From contig JAKSZP010005262.1 in assembly GCA_022478985.1 (NCBI GenBank), positions 1 to 64,000 of the forward strand: a DNA stretch of 64,000 bases, in the 5' to 3' direction. The notes beneath the pieces are model-generated. The model made no database searches and had not been told where the DNA came from. It saw only the letters and a program-made list of their open reading frames with translations. The stretch is from Massospora cicadina (lineage: Eukaryota > Entomophthoromycota > Entomophthoromycetes > Entomophthorales > Entomophthoraceae). The translations under genes and the position numbers were made by a program. The number at the start of each line of letters is the position of its first letter. Within the stretch, counting starts at the first letter, position 1. Of this stretch, positions 21,791-33,760 are shown piece after piece.

Positions 21791-24700
21791 AAACGCCCAG
21801 TTAGTTACTTATTTACTAAAACTCCATAACATTATTTAAATTAAAAAAAACACTAAAAGTAAATGACAAAATCCAGAGCTTTGGGTAAATATGAAAATTA
21901 ACCAGGGAGGGGTGCCACTTGTCATCTATCACCATTAAATTATTCCTGATCAGCAAATATCTCAATAGCCATGGTTATACTATTGGCTTTTTAGGATATT
22001 TGACTTAAAATTGGTTGTATGCCTAATTTTAGTAGACAATAGTCTCAACGGCAATTGCCAGACATATGGCTTTATAATACCTTATAATGAGGCGTAAGGA
22101 TTTTGAGATCCTTGTAAGCTAATTGAAGAATGTCCTAATTGTTTTTAATATCAGCTCCTTGTAATGGGGAGCTTGTGACTTAATTTCATGGCCAGATAAT
22201 CTTAGAATTTACCCAAATACAGTATGGTAAAAAAGACTCAGAGGTGAAATGAGTGCCTCTTTAGTATCTTTTCAAACAATAAGTTTTTTGATGGGTGTAG
22301 ATATGGGGATTGTTTATGGACAGTAATAACCTCATTGTTCACCAGTAATTCCTGACCTTGGTGCACTGAAAATATTTTTAACTGATATCTGATTTAGGAT
22401 CAACACACACTGGGCAATCCTTAAAAGATAATCTAGGCACCAGTAATTGTCCATTTTACCCTGTGCAAACTCGCCATATGGTTGAACGCTGGTTTGAGGC
22501 CACTAGTATATTATTGAATCCCACTATCAACTACTTGAGGTAGTAGCTCATATTGTGGACATCCTCTTACAAGTCATTGCATGCATGGTCTCATTGGTTT
22601 ACCTTAACGCCTATGCCTTTTCTCACTTAACTGGATGGCTATTTTGCTAATTAGGGGTTATAGTGTACACAAAATTATACAATTAAACTTTTGTTTTGAT
22701 CAATAGATATTTTAATACAATACTAGTTGGATAAACTTCTTTAGTTGACCAATGTATCTAGTGTTACTTAATATAGTTGTTGTTTGCCCTGAAGGTGATA
22801 TTTTCTAAAAGCTCTTTTGACTTCTCAGCATAAATTTGGCAAGTTGGTCTCCTGAACATGATCCAACAAGTACTTTGACCAACATATCCCTTAGTGTTAT
22901 TAGTTCCTAAGTTATCTTCTATTCTAGTGTCCTTTTAAACAGAAATAAACTAGAGAAAGTATCTTCTGCTTTATTATGATTCTAGACTGTTCACTGGAGA
23001 TCTATTCACTTTTTTCCAAGAACAAGTATGGCAAAAATTAAACGTGTGATTTTTGGGGTATAAAACTTATTTGTTTAAAGTAAAAACAAAGTTTAAAAAA
23101 ATTAAAATAACCAAAAGATAACAATTGAAAAGTAAAGAAATGTGGTATTGACGATAAATTTTAGTTCATCAGGAACTTCCTTTGAGGTTATTATAAACTA
23201 TCACTCTAGTTTAGGTCTCCAATTGGCTAAATTCTTGTATATGTGAGCTTCATCTCACTCTGGAAATACATAAAACAAGATGTTAGGTATTCTCTTTTTT
23301 AATACCCGCTTCTTAACCAGTGATTAAAACATTGTTTTCATTATTTGATATATTTCTCTTTTTTGATCTTGTAACTCTGGGTTCAGGTGGTAGAGCCATC
23401 TAAAAAAATCTATATCAATGTTCAAACAGCATTGAAAAATGGCTTTTTAACTAGTTTGGTAATGTTCACATTGACAGTTCAGCTGGGGAAATTAATATCA
23501 TACAGGTCTTTGATAATTCCTTTATCATTATTAGCATAAGCTAGAATTTCTTCATCATAAGGTGTTTACAAATCTTATTTCTCCAATAAAGGTATAAAAG
23601 GAGCCTAAAATTTATAGTCATCTTCAGGCCTATGATGACCCCATAAATTGCATGTAAAATTTTTGGCTGATATAATCTTGATAATTTTTATTATTTGTTT
23701 AGTCAAGAGGTCTATAAAAAGATTTTTATAGCTCTCTTCACACCTTAAACCTGATTATTATATATGATGTTGTTGGTAGTTGGAGAGGTTCCTTCCTGAG
23801 GGCAAGAAATTAACTTCTGATATATTTGTGGCTTCATCCACAACACTTTTTTTACAAGAAAGGCCGTTGGGAGGACCAAATGTTCTAGGCCTGTACTATA
23901 TTAAACAATAAATTGGCTTCATCATTTCTGATGTATTATTCGGCTCCTATATTATCCACAAAGGTTTCAGGGACAGTCCAGAAGGCTTGCAACTGCTCAG
24001 GTTGGCTTCCTCATACATTGTAGAATAAACTTTGCTTCTTATGGTTTTTTCTGGTAGTCTAGCTTATAATTGACTCTCTGCTTAACTAAAAGTTATGGTA
24101 AACTCAAATACACTTGGTTGCTTCCAGCTAAATTTGACCAATTTTTGTTGACTTATTCTTGTTGATAGACTCTAGGATTAGGTTTTTGAGTCCTGAGGTA
24201 ATAAAAGAGGCTAGAAAAGGTTGGTAGGGCAGCTTTTTTCCATACAAAGGCTTAAATGAAGAAATGCCAATAAAAAGGTGATGTCTAAGTAGGTAAGCTT
24301 GTAACTCAGATGAATATATTTGGCCCCACTTTAATTTATAATTTTTAGTCTATTCTATAGTATTCCTCCTAGTGAACATCCACATGTTAAACGCTTCAAT
24401 TTGATAAATATGTGTAGGGGGTGGTGTTTAATTGCCTCACTCTTACCAGATATATGAACTTACATACTACATCATAGTAAAGCTCAAACTATGTCTAATA
24501 GCAAGACTTGAGAGTATTTCTGTCTAGTTACAACCTGTTATGAGGATCTTGTAGGTAATCCAGCAGTGTAACTCCTGTTTGCTGATGCTTCAATCCATCT
24601 GGTGAAATATTTAATTTCCTATGATAATAACTAGTTACATTTGAGGAGTATGAAGCAACTCTATCACCTCTATGGATACATTGTAGAAATGAGATTTTGG

Positions 24701-25150
24701 TGGAATATTTGATAATCATATTACCTCATGATGTGTCCAAAACTCACTCAGGGTACACATAATTCAGAGGCTTAATGTAATCATTCTTACTTTGACTCCC
24801 AGTAAACCTAGGCTTTCAGGTAAGCCATTTTTTGGATATGGTTTTGCATAACATGCTGAGGGCTTCTAAAATTAGTTCTTTGAAATCTGGGCCAGATTTA
24901 GAGTATCACTTCTCATTGATCTTTTATTGAAAGTCCCATCAATACGCTGGGTATCTTTGGAGCATTTTCTCAAGACAATTTTTATTTCATCGGTTACATC
25001 ATGTTTTTACTTATGGTAGCCTAATCAGGTCATACAATTGATTGCTCTCATGTTTTAAAGGTAGAAAACAGGCAGTGAGACAGTCTAAAGGCGGTGTGAT
25101 ATTTATTTTCTGCCTTTTAAATTATATCAAATCATATCCTTAGAGATAAA
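21791..25150. other. AT-rich stretch without recognisable gene
   Basis: No open frame with a family signature on either strand; the only one worth noting, 24719-24528 on the minus strand (63 codons), matches nothing I know. Probably heavily decayed repeat DNA. Confidence 0.5.
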
Positions 25151-25319
25151 CTGTAAGTCTGAGGGAGCTTCTCCTCTTCCTAGACCAGGCGGTGTTCCCA
25201 TCTACCACTTAAAAGGGTCTGAAGAGGGTAGCTGTCCCTCTCGTCTCACAGGGTGATCTCACCCAAGTGGTAGATGAGCGTTGTGTAACAGCCCTCCCTC
25301 TGAAAGATTCCACCTCCTG

Positions 25320-25890
25320 TCCTCACAATTGCCTCACTGAATTAGTAGGGCAAATTGAGGATTTTGTTGCAACATAATTGGAAGCCGCCACCCCATAGGC
25401 TGAAAGGTTCTTATGAAGTTGATGGCACTGAGCCCTCAAATCAAGGTCCAGAAGCCTTAAACCCTTGGTAACATAGCCCAATGGGCTCACAATTTCAGTA
25501 GATAATGAATTAAGTATCAAATCATTGTTAAAATTTGCCAATGGCATTGGGTCATTTGGAAACATTGTTGTCAGTTTGGAACCTGCTTCAAAAACATCGA
25601 GGCAAAGCCCAACAGATGTGTACCTCATAGGTAGAATGTTTTAGTGTCGAATCCTTGATAAAGCTTGCCAATGGCTTCAAGCCATTGGGAAATGTTGTTG
25701 CCAATTTAAGAAGTACCCTTGAAACATTAGGGACAGAGCCCAATGGGCATTTACCTCCTAAGATAAATGTGTCAAATACTAAAACTTCAGCAGAACTCAC
25801 CAATGGAGTTGGATCTTTGTTAAAAGTCACCAATAGCTCAAAACCCTCCCCTCAAAAATCAGCATCGTCATTTGATGCATCTAGGTTGGC
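25320..25890 (-). pseudogene. degenerate protein-like tandem repeat, unknown function
   Basis: On the minus strand two overlapping open pieces (25833-25588 and 25628-25323) spell repeats of about 45 codons. Compare KLATTFPNGLKPLASFIKDS with KLTTMFPNDPMPLANFNNDL, each followed by a linker and then a segment of the type CPLGSVPNV, CWALPRC or SPLGYVTKG. About three units are visible. The units are more similar as protein than as DNA, which suggests former coding. I do not recognise the family. The surrounding DNA is less AT-rich than its neighbours. Confidence 0.45.
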
Positions 25891-28606
25891 CTAACGGATG
25901 CCAAAGAGACAGGTTGTGGGTGGGTTGGGTATCCCAGACCTGTTTCCAACCATTTTGGACTTCCCCTACATAAGGTAGCCTTGGGAGATTCCTGTTTCCT
26001 GTTGGTAAAAATGCTACTGCGTTAACCATTGAAAATTCAGTGAAACTGCAAGTTGGGCTTAAAAGTCAAAGCAACAGCAACTCAGCCCGCCACCAACTAT
26101 TTCAAAGTCAGTTTAGATTATATTCGTTTTTCCCCTCCCTTTAAAGTTTGCCATGTTAGGTCAAATTTTGAGGGCCCCAATTCCATGCTTTAATAAGCTA
26201 TTTCCCAAATTAATCATCAATTTAAGCAGTAATAACACACTGATGAAATTGATGGTCAATTTTCTTTAATTTACTTTTCATTAAAAATATCACCAAGTTT
26301 CCGATTTTTGATCTATCTCAAATTTTTTCCTTGCTGAGCTCCCTTTGACACTAACAATGTGGCCCTTTATGCCCTACATTTGCTGGGAAATACTAGTCAT
26401 GATAGTAATGATAGCTCCTATCGCAGTCAACTGGGCATATTATGTAAGAAATTTTTGGAATTGAACCCTATTGTCGAGGGCATCCACCAGCAGGATATCA
26501 GAATTATGTAGGTCCATAAATCTATAATCCAAGTGAGTATCCGCCCCCTCACCTCTGTTTTTGTTCTTAACTCTCCTATGGAGGGTACCAAAACTGCTAA
26601 CCTGATCGCACAACTCCCTGCAACAAGGCCTATAGGGTTTGGAGTTGCAACAGCCTGGTTCCTAGTAAGGTTCCTTTTTCACTTGCAGCTCACCAGCGCT
26701 CAATCACCACACACCTTCTCACCCAAGTCAACGTCGTTTGAGTGAAAACGCCTCTAGCATTCTGTCTTGCCTTTTGGGTGCTTCTGCATCCCAACAGGCA
26801 GGACAGACTAAACTTTATATGCAGTCTCTTTTACATAAACTGCCCTTCTAGCAAGTATCTCATTGGTATCCTTATTAATAAGTAAGTGGACTGACGTGTG
26901 AACCATCACCAAATCTAATGCACTTCATACATATAGGGTCAAAATTGTTTACTTTTTAAAATATGCCAGGCACTCTCTTTTTTTACTTTGTAATTATTTG
27001 TCTCTCAAAAAATGCCTTAGAACAGTATTCTATGAGTGTTCTATCCTTATTCACTCAATTTTAAAAATATAGCAAAAGCCCGATATTGCTGGCATCATTA
27101 TACAGTTAAAATGATTTTGCTAAAGTAGATATGATCAACTTTGGTGCTTCTGCTAATCTTATTTCCTTACAAAAAGCCTTCTCTTATTAAATATTCTCTC
27201 ATGTCTGGTATCCTTTGTCAACATGTACATCATTAGCGCGGCAAACCTTGAAATATTATAGATAGATTTCCTATAATAACTGACCGGTCTTAGAAACTCT
27301 TAAAAATCATATATTTTGTAACATTGGTCCATATCCATTATTATAAGGATCTTTCTTCCCTTTGACTTTATTTCCTGGGGAATGATCTCACGTCCCTGAA
27401 CTCTAACTGCTTCTTCATAAAGGTAATGTTGAGAAAAAAATCAACTGAGGGGTTATTTCTCGCCATATGGAAAGGCCCCTTAATATTACCCCAATTTTAG
27501 AAATCTGTTATTATTAGTATTAATGGTACTAATACTAAAGTTAGCCTGCACAGCAATTAAAAGTTCCTAATACAGCCAATGAGAAAATTATTTTACAAAT
27601 AATGAGACCTTTTGATAGGCGTTAAGATTATTAAAGTTCCTGATAGCAAAGTTTTTATATACACCTGCGCCTAAATAAACTAACATCTGGAATATGACGC
27701 TAGAGGATGCACCATTATCAGTACAAGTTAAGGTTAAAAGCACCTGATGACACAGATGGCTTTATGAAATAAACCCTTTATACATTTTAGCTCTCTCACT
27801 GATGATTTACAAATTTTCAAAAATCCCATCCAAAAAGGGTTCCTTATTTGGATGACTCAAAGTAGTGAGAATATTACCATTTTGGGAAACAATCGACTCT
27901 AAAAATTATATTAAAAAGGTTGAAGTACAACAGCAACCATTAGGGCCATATGAGCACTATAGGCACAGGCTTATAGTTTATTCTCAAAACAAGCACTAGT
28001 AAATTAAGACAAATAGATATTCCATATTGCAATTTTTGAAGACAACTAATGAGCAGCAAGAATCTGGATTTGGACTCTTCCAACTATAAAACTAAGATAC
28101 AAATGAAATATCGCCTTTTCTAAGATTCTAAATTGTTATAAACCATGTCCTATTTATATTTATTTAATTTCATAAACGCATTACATACTGTCATATATTC
28201 TTAAAATAAAACTTCTTTTAAGGTGTCAGCTTTTATTGTTGTTTGATCTGGTTCCAATAACGTCAATTATCAGAAGAACTACTGTCAAAGGTCTGAAAAT
28301 AGCCTGGTTGTTATAAAAAGTTGCTAAAAGGAGTTCTGGTGTGCTTTGGAACAGCCATTGTCAAGATTCTTACTAGGGTTTTACACAATTTGGACGCGAT
28401 TGAAACATTGGTAAAAGTCTCACATACCAGAGAGCAAGATTATCTAGATTGCCTAGTTATTAACCCTATGATCACATGAATATCTTTTTGAGTATGACTC
28501 ATCCCTTATAATTGGCACTCTTGAGCGTGTGGTCCAGTTTAGCAATAAATGATGTTCACTAAAGGAAGCACCACCAAGCAAGTGTGTAGTGTTATATTAT
28601 AATACC
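25891..28606. other. unassigned stretch
   Basis: No supported gene. A 70-codon + strand open frame at 26533-26745 has no signature. The part near 25900-26800 is richer in GC than the AT-rich DNA on either side and may belong to the same relic as the repeat at 25.3-25.9 kb. Confidence 0.4.
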
Positions 28607-28765
28607 ATGGAGGAGTACCATGGTGAGGGACTTCAAAGAGATATAGAGATGGAGAGTAATTACAAGTTGTTTAAAGAGTTGAAGAAGCAAGTAGCACATG
28701 CGATGAGTGAGCTGGGAAGAGGCAGATCTTCTCCAGAGAAAAAAGGATCAGAGAGGTTTCCTTAA
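28607..28765 (+). CDS. small charged ORF, possible gag N-terminal piece
   Basis: A 52-codon frame from ATG to TAA: starts MEEYHGEGLQRDIEMESNYK and is followed by LFKELKKQVAHAMSELG, rich in Glu and Lys with helix-like spacing. The downstream DNA to 29090 continues to give gag-like phrases across frames until N2 begins. It could be the coiled-coil start of a gag belonging to tentative element D, or chance. No zinc knuckle is visible. Confidence 0.3.
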   Translation: MEEYHGEGLQRDIEMESNYKLFKELKKQVAHAMSELGRGRSSPEKKGSERFP

Positions 28766-29094
28766 ATCAGTATAAAGAGATAAGAATTTATTAAAAAGGG
28801 TGAATGAAGAAACTATATAAAGCTTTGATAATATTTACACTAATCTGGAAAGCCACATTGACTGTGTTTATCACTTGAGATAAGATGTGGATAATATGCA
28901 TTTCAGTATCTTCCTCACCTTAAATGCTACCTTCTTCAGGAAATTCACTAACAGCACCATCACATTATCAATGGATTTAAACCTTCCTGCAAAAATGAAT
29001 CTGAAGAAAATATAAACTTTAGTCCCATACTTCAATAATAAGTTCACTCCTGGCAAAAAATTTAGCTGGATTTATTTAGTTATACAAGGAAAGC

Positions 29095-29112
29095 ATTAAT
29101 AAAATCAGCGAC
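29095..29112. repeat. target-site duplication of N2, left copy
   Basis: ATTAATAAAATCAGCGAC matches 39919-39936 at 16 of 18 positions. Confidence 0.75.
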
Positions 29113-29788
29113 GTCCCTCCAAGGGACTTAGCACTCCACCTTGCACAAGTCCGCCCAACCCGCCCCATCCCTTAGCCCTACCTCAATCCACTATCCTCTT
29201 TTGCCTCCATGTCAGGTACAGACGTCTCTTCCCATATGCTGACAAAGCGAAAACCGAGCTGTCAACTGCCATCTTTGTACCAGCAGGACTTATAATCTTC
29301 CGCTCTACAAGGGATATTTTGATATAGGCTTCCCCACCGAAGAGGACTCAACCACTGCAGCAGCTACGCCCTTAATATACAAAAACATCCCCATTACCAC
29401 CACCTGAACATGTCGCCCAGATGATACCATACTTGTGGTGACCTTTGCAAACCTCCCCTCACACCTTCCCCCTAAAACACTTTATGAGGAGTTGATGTCA
29501 GTGATGGCCACTTATAGAAAAGATCCCATCCTCTAATTCATTGCTCCAAGTGGTGTGAGCGCATTGCAGCACCTTGGGAAATGGCCACCATTACCCCTCA
29601 CCTGCTGAACATGGCCCAGCACATCCCACCGCATGCCTAAAACCCATCCTTACCTGACCATTTCTTTTGGGCTTGCAATGACAATGGCCACACAGTTTTC
29701 CCCCTCTGCCATGAATTGAACTATACCAAAAAGGCATGTCAATACAATTCAAACCCTGCAAAAACAGCCAACCCCACCCATGAGGCAC
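29113..29788 (+). mobile_element. N2: ORF1-only LINE-like copy, 5' segment
   Basis: First 676 bp of a second copy of the N1 family. It reads GYFDIGFPTEEDSTTAAATP (about 29310-29370), then FANLPSHLPPKTL, matching N1. At 29698-29739 the zinc-knuckle remnant reads FPLCHELNYTKKAC: here the first Cys and the His are lost while the second and last Cys remain, the reverse of N1, so both derive from one intact CCHC knuckle. Element E interrupts the copy after 29788. Confidence 0.75.
29784..29788. repeat. target-site duplication of element E, left (GGCAC)
   Basis: GGCAC against GACAC at 38883-38887; four of five match. Confidence 0.65.
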
Positions 29789-30672
29789 CGTTGAAGATTT
29801 TGGCCTACTTTGGATGAATAGTTCTTCTTCTGTGGCAAACTGGAGTTTTGAGCATCTATTATAAGGAGCAATAGACTAGAGGTTGACAGTAATTAAGATA
29901 TAACTCCTTGATAATAACACTTTAAAAGCTGTATTCTTCAGTCATTAATTGGACTTTGGCACACTACCCTGATCCTTCTGATCCCAAGTAAATTTTTGAC
30001 TTAATAAACATAAAGTATTAAACACAAAAAGGCTTATAGATTAAACTATGAACTTGTGGTAATATATGATTGTACTTTATTAGTATAAACTTGGAGATAA
30101 TTTATAATGTTCAATGTTTGCCACATCTTATCCATGATGCCTCATTCTCAATGGCACTTGGCTAGAGAAAAAACGTAGTAGTTCATCTGAGGTCTACTTT
30201 TCTTTCAACTCAGGGGCATCTCACATGGCCTCAGGGTCAGTGTCAAATTTGTAATTCTCAATACAGCGTTTCTGATGCATCTGCAAATAGCTGGACCGAT
30301 GCTCCTCTCAAGCAATTGGCAGCACATATCAAGGCTATTTGTACCACTAATTAGTAATTAATTTGATCAAAAACTCAATTGATATTAAAAGCTAATTTTG
30401 ACATAGACCAACAAAGCCCACATGGCCTGAGCCATCAAGTCAACTATTATTATTAAGTATGACTTAACCAACAAAGCCCCTGGGACCATGTCATCATAGC
30501 TGAATATTATTAAGTCAAATCGCTAGGCCGCGGATCCCAAGCTTTGCATAAGCTTAGGATATTCCTGATCAACAATTACTGATATTAAATATGATCCATA
30601 ATAAATTAAGCATTTTAACATTATTATGCCCTATTGAATATCCAACGATTAAGCCCAGTCAACTACGCAACA
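29789..30672 (-). repeat. element E 3' LTR
   Basis: Pairs with 38003-38882. The left terminal base is C where TG is expected (CGTTGAAG here, TGTTGAAG in the other LTR). It contains a conserved hairpin, ATCCCAAGCTT-TGCAT-AAGCTTAGGAT (30534-30560), and an imperfect 60-bp duplication at about 30408-30525 (ACCAACAAAGCCC repeated). Confidence 0.9.
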
Positions 30673-30688
30673 CTTCCCCCACCTTGAC
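30673..30688 (-). promoter_or_regulatory. polypurine tract of element E
   Basis: Minus strand reads AAGGTGGGGGAAG directly before the TGTTGCGTAG start of the 3' LTR. Confidence 0.7.
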
Positions 30689-30819
30689 TGGATAAATGCG
30701 GTGGGTACCCTTCTTTCTGGGTCACTTTGTCTAACTATTCACAATCTTTAAAGTATGAACACTATATTTATAGCCTTTCAGCCTCAAACAGATGAGTCTT
30801 CTTAAGACAGAGCAAGTCC

Positions 30820-31959
30820 ATGCGGTGCACTATGGTCAACTCAGGTGTGTTGCCCACGATTTCTCAAGATGGATCAACCAGCTACGCTTCCATGTTGCCT
30901 GAGAGTTCAGCTTTGCTTCCCGCTGTGACTTCACCAATCATTGATGAACCTGAGAAGGCCCCCTTGGCTTTGAGTACTGTCCAGCAGACATCCCAATGGG
31001 TCAATCAGGATCCTCCTTTGACTCTCTCTTTAACTCTTTGGGCTTCTGAAGCTGGTCAGCCCCAAGAAACCCTTATCTGGCATCAATTTGCTTCAGATGG
31101 TGATCTCCTTCCTGACTTCTTGTTTTCCATTTTTTCTGTCTTCCCTTCCAACAATCTTGTTTCCTCCTTACATGTGGGCAGTGTGGCTTCATTGGGTTTA
31201 TAAGATCCAGTCAATGTCAGAACTCATAAATGCCTACTTGTCATCCACACTTGCTAATGGGCCTGAGGTTGCCACATATGATTCTTTAGAAGCCAATAAT
31301 TTGCTTTTTTGCTAACTCAGTTTCTAGGCTTTGGTGTTAACCCGCTTCAGTACATACTGATTTAAACATCCCGTTGGTCCTTAAAACTCTGATTTTAAAA
31401 GATTGGCGCATCCTGGTGTTATACTAAGCCCTTTGAAAAAGATTATAGAAAGGGCTTCCCAAAAAGTAAGTCCCCCAGATGGCTCTTCTGGGTATGAAAC
31501 GCTCGCTTCCTCCTTCCTCACTTCCCACCAAAACCATGCCTGACATGCTCAGGGTTTTAGATGAGGCCCATTTGCAAAGGTTTCACGTGAAAGTGTTTCT
31601 CCCTCAGTTTACCTCTGCCTTGAAAGCCTTCTTGCCGACTGTCTCTTCCTTTTTGCAGCATTTACTCCCAAGTTGAACCTTTCTCGCCTGTTCCAAAGTC
31701 CCTTCCAATGGTCTTTCCCTTTAGTTTGATGTCCTTTCCTAGACTACCTTGGCCAGTGTGCCTGGTTCCAAACCTTTTTGGGTTTAGTGCATCTCCAACA
31801 GGGTCTGGATACTTGAGACTTGTATGAGATTTGCATTTTCTGATTCTGCTACAGGCCTCCCCAGTTAGATCACACTCTCCTCTCCCTCCCAAAGAAGGGT
31901 TACCTAGTTCCAGTGACAACGAGGCATTAAATCTCTTAATTAAATCCTTATGTTTTTAA
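30820..31959 (+). pseudogene. antisense reading frame inside element E, unknown
   Basis: Lies between the E integrase and 3' LTR on the strand opposite to gag-pol. An intact 127-codon frame (30820-31203) starts MRCTMVNSGVLP. The same frame reappears at the far end with GLPSSSDNEALNLLIKSLCF and stops at 31957-31959. Pieces in other + frames (31088-31315; 31479-31676) suggest frameshifts between. The stretch is richer in GC than the rest of E and is followed by a T-rich tract at about 31940-32035. It could be a captured gene or an extra antisense ORF like those reported for some plant gypsy elements, or a chance reading of a GC-richer spacer. No family recognised. Confidence 0.35.
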
Positions 31960-32034
31960 TTATTTTTTTCCTTTTTTATCTTTTATTATTATTATATTTA
32001 TTTTTTCTTTTATTTCTTTCTTTTAATATTATTA

Positions 32035-33000
32035 TTCCTTATCATACGGACAAAAGGATTTAGAGTATACTTGATTCACAACCCAGCAACCTTGAACTTA
32101 TGGTATATACATCTTTGGACATTTTCTCCAATATAATAAATGGACCTTTCCAAAGCGAGGCCAGCTTATGCGTGTGGCCTGAGCTATGAGTGTCACAATA
32201 TACTACTAAGTCTCCTTCTTTGAACTTATTCACCATAGCTCATATAGTGTCATAATAGCTCATCTGACTAGTTTTTCAACTAATCATGTTTTGATAAGCT
32301 TCATATTGAAGCTTGATTGGAGTCTTCGCTAGTTGCTCAACATAATTATTTGGGCTAATCGCTTCAGTTGAACTGAGTACTGAATATAATAATGGAGGCA
32401 GAGAGGGCTGTCTACCATATAGAAGTTGAAATGGAGACTGGCCTTTGCTGCTGCGGTGTTTGATATTGTACACAAACATGGTAGCACTAATGGAAGTAGC
32501 CCATTGCAAAGGAGCCAAGGCTGGGTTTTTGCGTAATATGCTGACTAAAGTGCCATTCACTCGTTCTATCATACCATTAGTCTCAGGATGGTACAGTGTT
32601 GACAACACTCCTTTGATAAACATTAACTCATTTAATCATTGTACCATCTGGGCAGTAAAATTTTTGCCATTATCTGTCAATATCTTCTGGGGCATCCATG
32701 CTTATAAATAATATTATCCATAATGAATTTGGCAGTAGTTAAGCCCTAACATCTCAAATTGCTTTTGCTTTCACCCATTTCATTAGATGGTCAATAGCAA
32801 CAATCATGTATTTGTTGCCTAGGCTACTCACAGGCAAAGGACCAACAACATCAATTGACATGGTATTCCAAGACCAGTCAGTTTGATCAAATGATATTTC
32901 ACATCTGACTTCATAGGCTTTGCCATTTGGCATGAATGACATTTATCAAGTACATCCTGGATATCAAATTGCATAGAGATCACAATAGTAACTTAATCAA
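32035..33000 (-). pseudogene. element E integrase
   Basis: The best preserved integrase in the window apart from H. Open pieces at 32942-32754 and 32623-32276 cover the catalytic core. The three acidic positions are recognisable: Asp in MSIDVVGPLP, Asp in LTDNGKNFT (between the two pieces, near 32680-32660) and Glu in YHPETNGMIERVNGTL. The zinc-binding end lies near 33000-32940. The C-terminal part (about 32250-32050) reads THKLASLWKGPFIILEKMS. Stops remain between the pieces. No chromodomain follows. Confidence 0.85.
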
Positions 33001-33099
33001 ATTAATTCTAGCATTATGGTCAATTCCCCGTGCCCAACAGCCTTGTGTGCTTGTGTAATACTCTTCATTCAGTTGGAAGGTTATGGGAAAATTTAATGC

Positions 33100-33760
33100 T
33101 GCCCCTTGGACTTGAGCTTGTATAAAACTCCATTCTGATATTTGGTGTCAGTTAATGCTTTTTTTGATCGCCTTTTGTACTTCAGGTGGCTCATCCCCAT
33201 ACTTTAAAGTAATCATTTTTTCATGAAGCTCATTGGACAAACTGCTCAGGACAGCAACAATAGAAAGTCACGATAGTCTGTCTGCATTTTGATGGGACAC
33301 AAGCTCATGAATAATTTCATAATTGTGCGCTTGTATTTTCAGAGCCCAGCGGGCTAATCTTCCATCAGGTTCCTTGAGATTGTGGAGCCATAGTAATGAG
33401 CTATGATCCATCACTACTTGAAACTTGGTGCAATGATTGTAAACTCAAAATTTTTTACAAGCGTAGATGACAGCCAAACATTCTCGCTCAGTCACTGTAT
33501 ATTTATGCTCATGCTTATTCAGCGTCCTGCTGCAATAAGCAACCGGATGCTCCTTGCCATCATCCCCAATCTGAGATAGCACACCACTAATCGCAATCAT
33601 GAGGCTTCAGTCTGTATGATAAAAGGCCTGCTGAAATTTGGATATCAGAGGACTGGCGCCATGCTCATTTTGGTTTTCAAAGCCTCAAAGAACTTGTTGT
33701 CACTCATCTGACCAGCAAAAATGAACTCCTTCTTGTTGTAAATGGAATAGGGGCTCAGCA
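33100..33760 (-). pseudogene. element E RNase H
   Basis: A nearly continuous frame on the minus strand from about 33590 to 33110: GVLSQIGDDGKEHPVAYCSR, then HKYTVTERECLAVIYACKKF, a stop, then VVMDHSSLLWLHNLKEPDGR. The catalytic Glu of ERECLAV and Asp of MDHSSL are present. The start, around the first catalytic Asp, is broken. Downstream it reads LVSHQNADRLS, the usual end of gypsy RNase H. Confidence 0.85.

Noticed and set aside
21791..25150. Possible host gene with introns
   Set aside because: No run of frames with consistent codon use, no protein phrases recognised, and stops dense on both strands.
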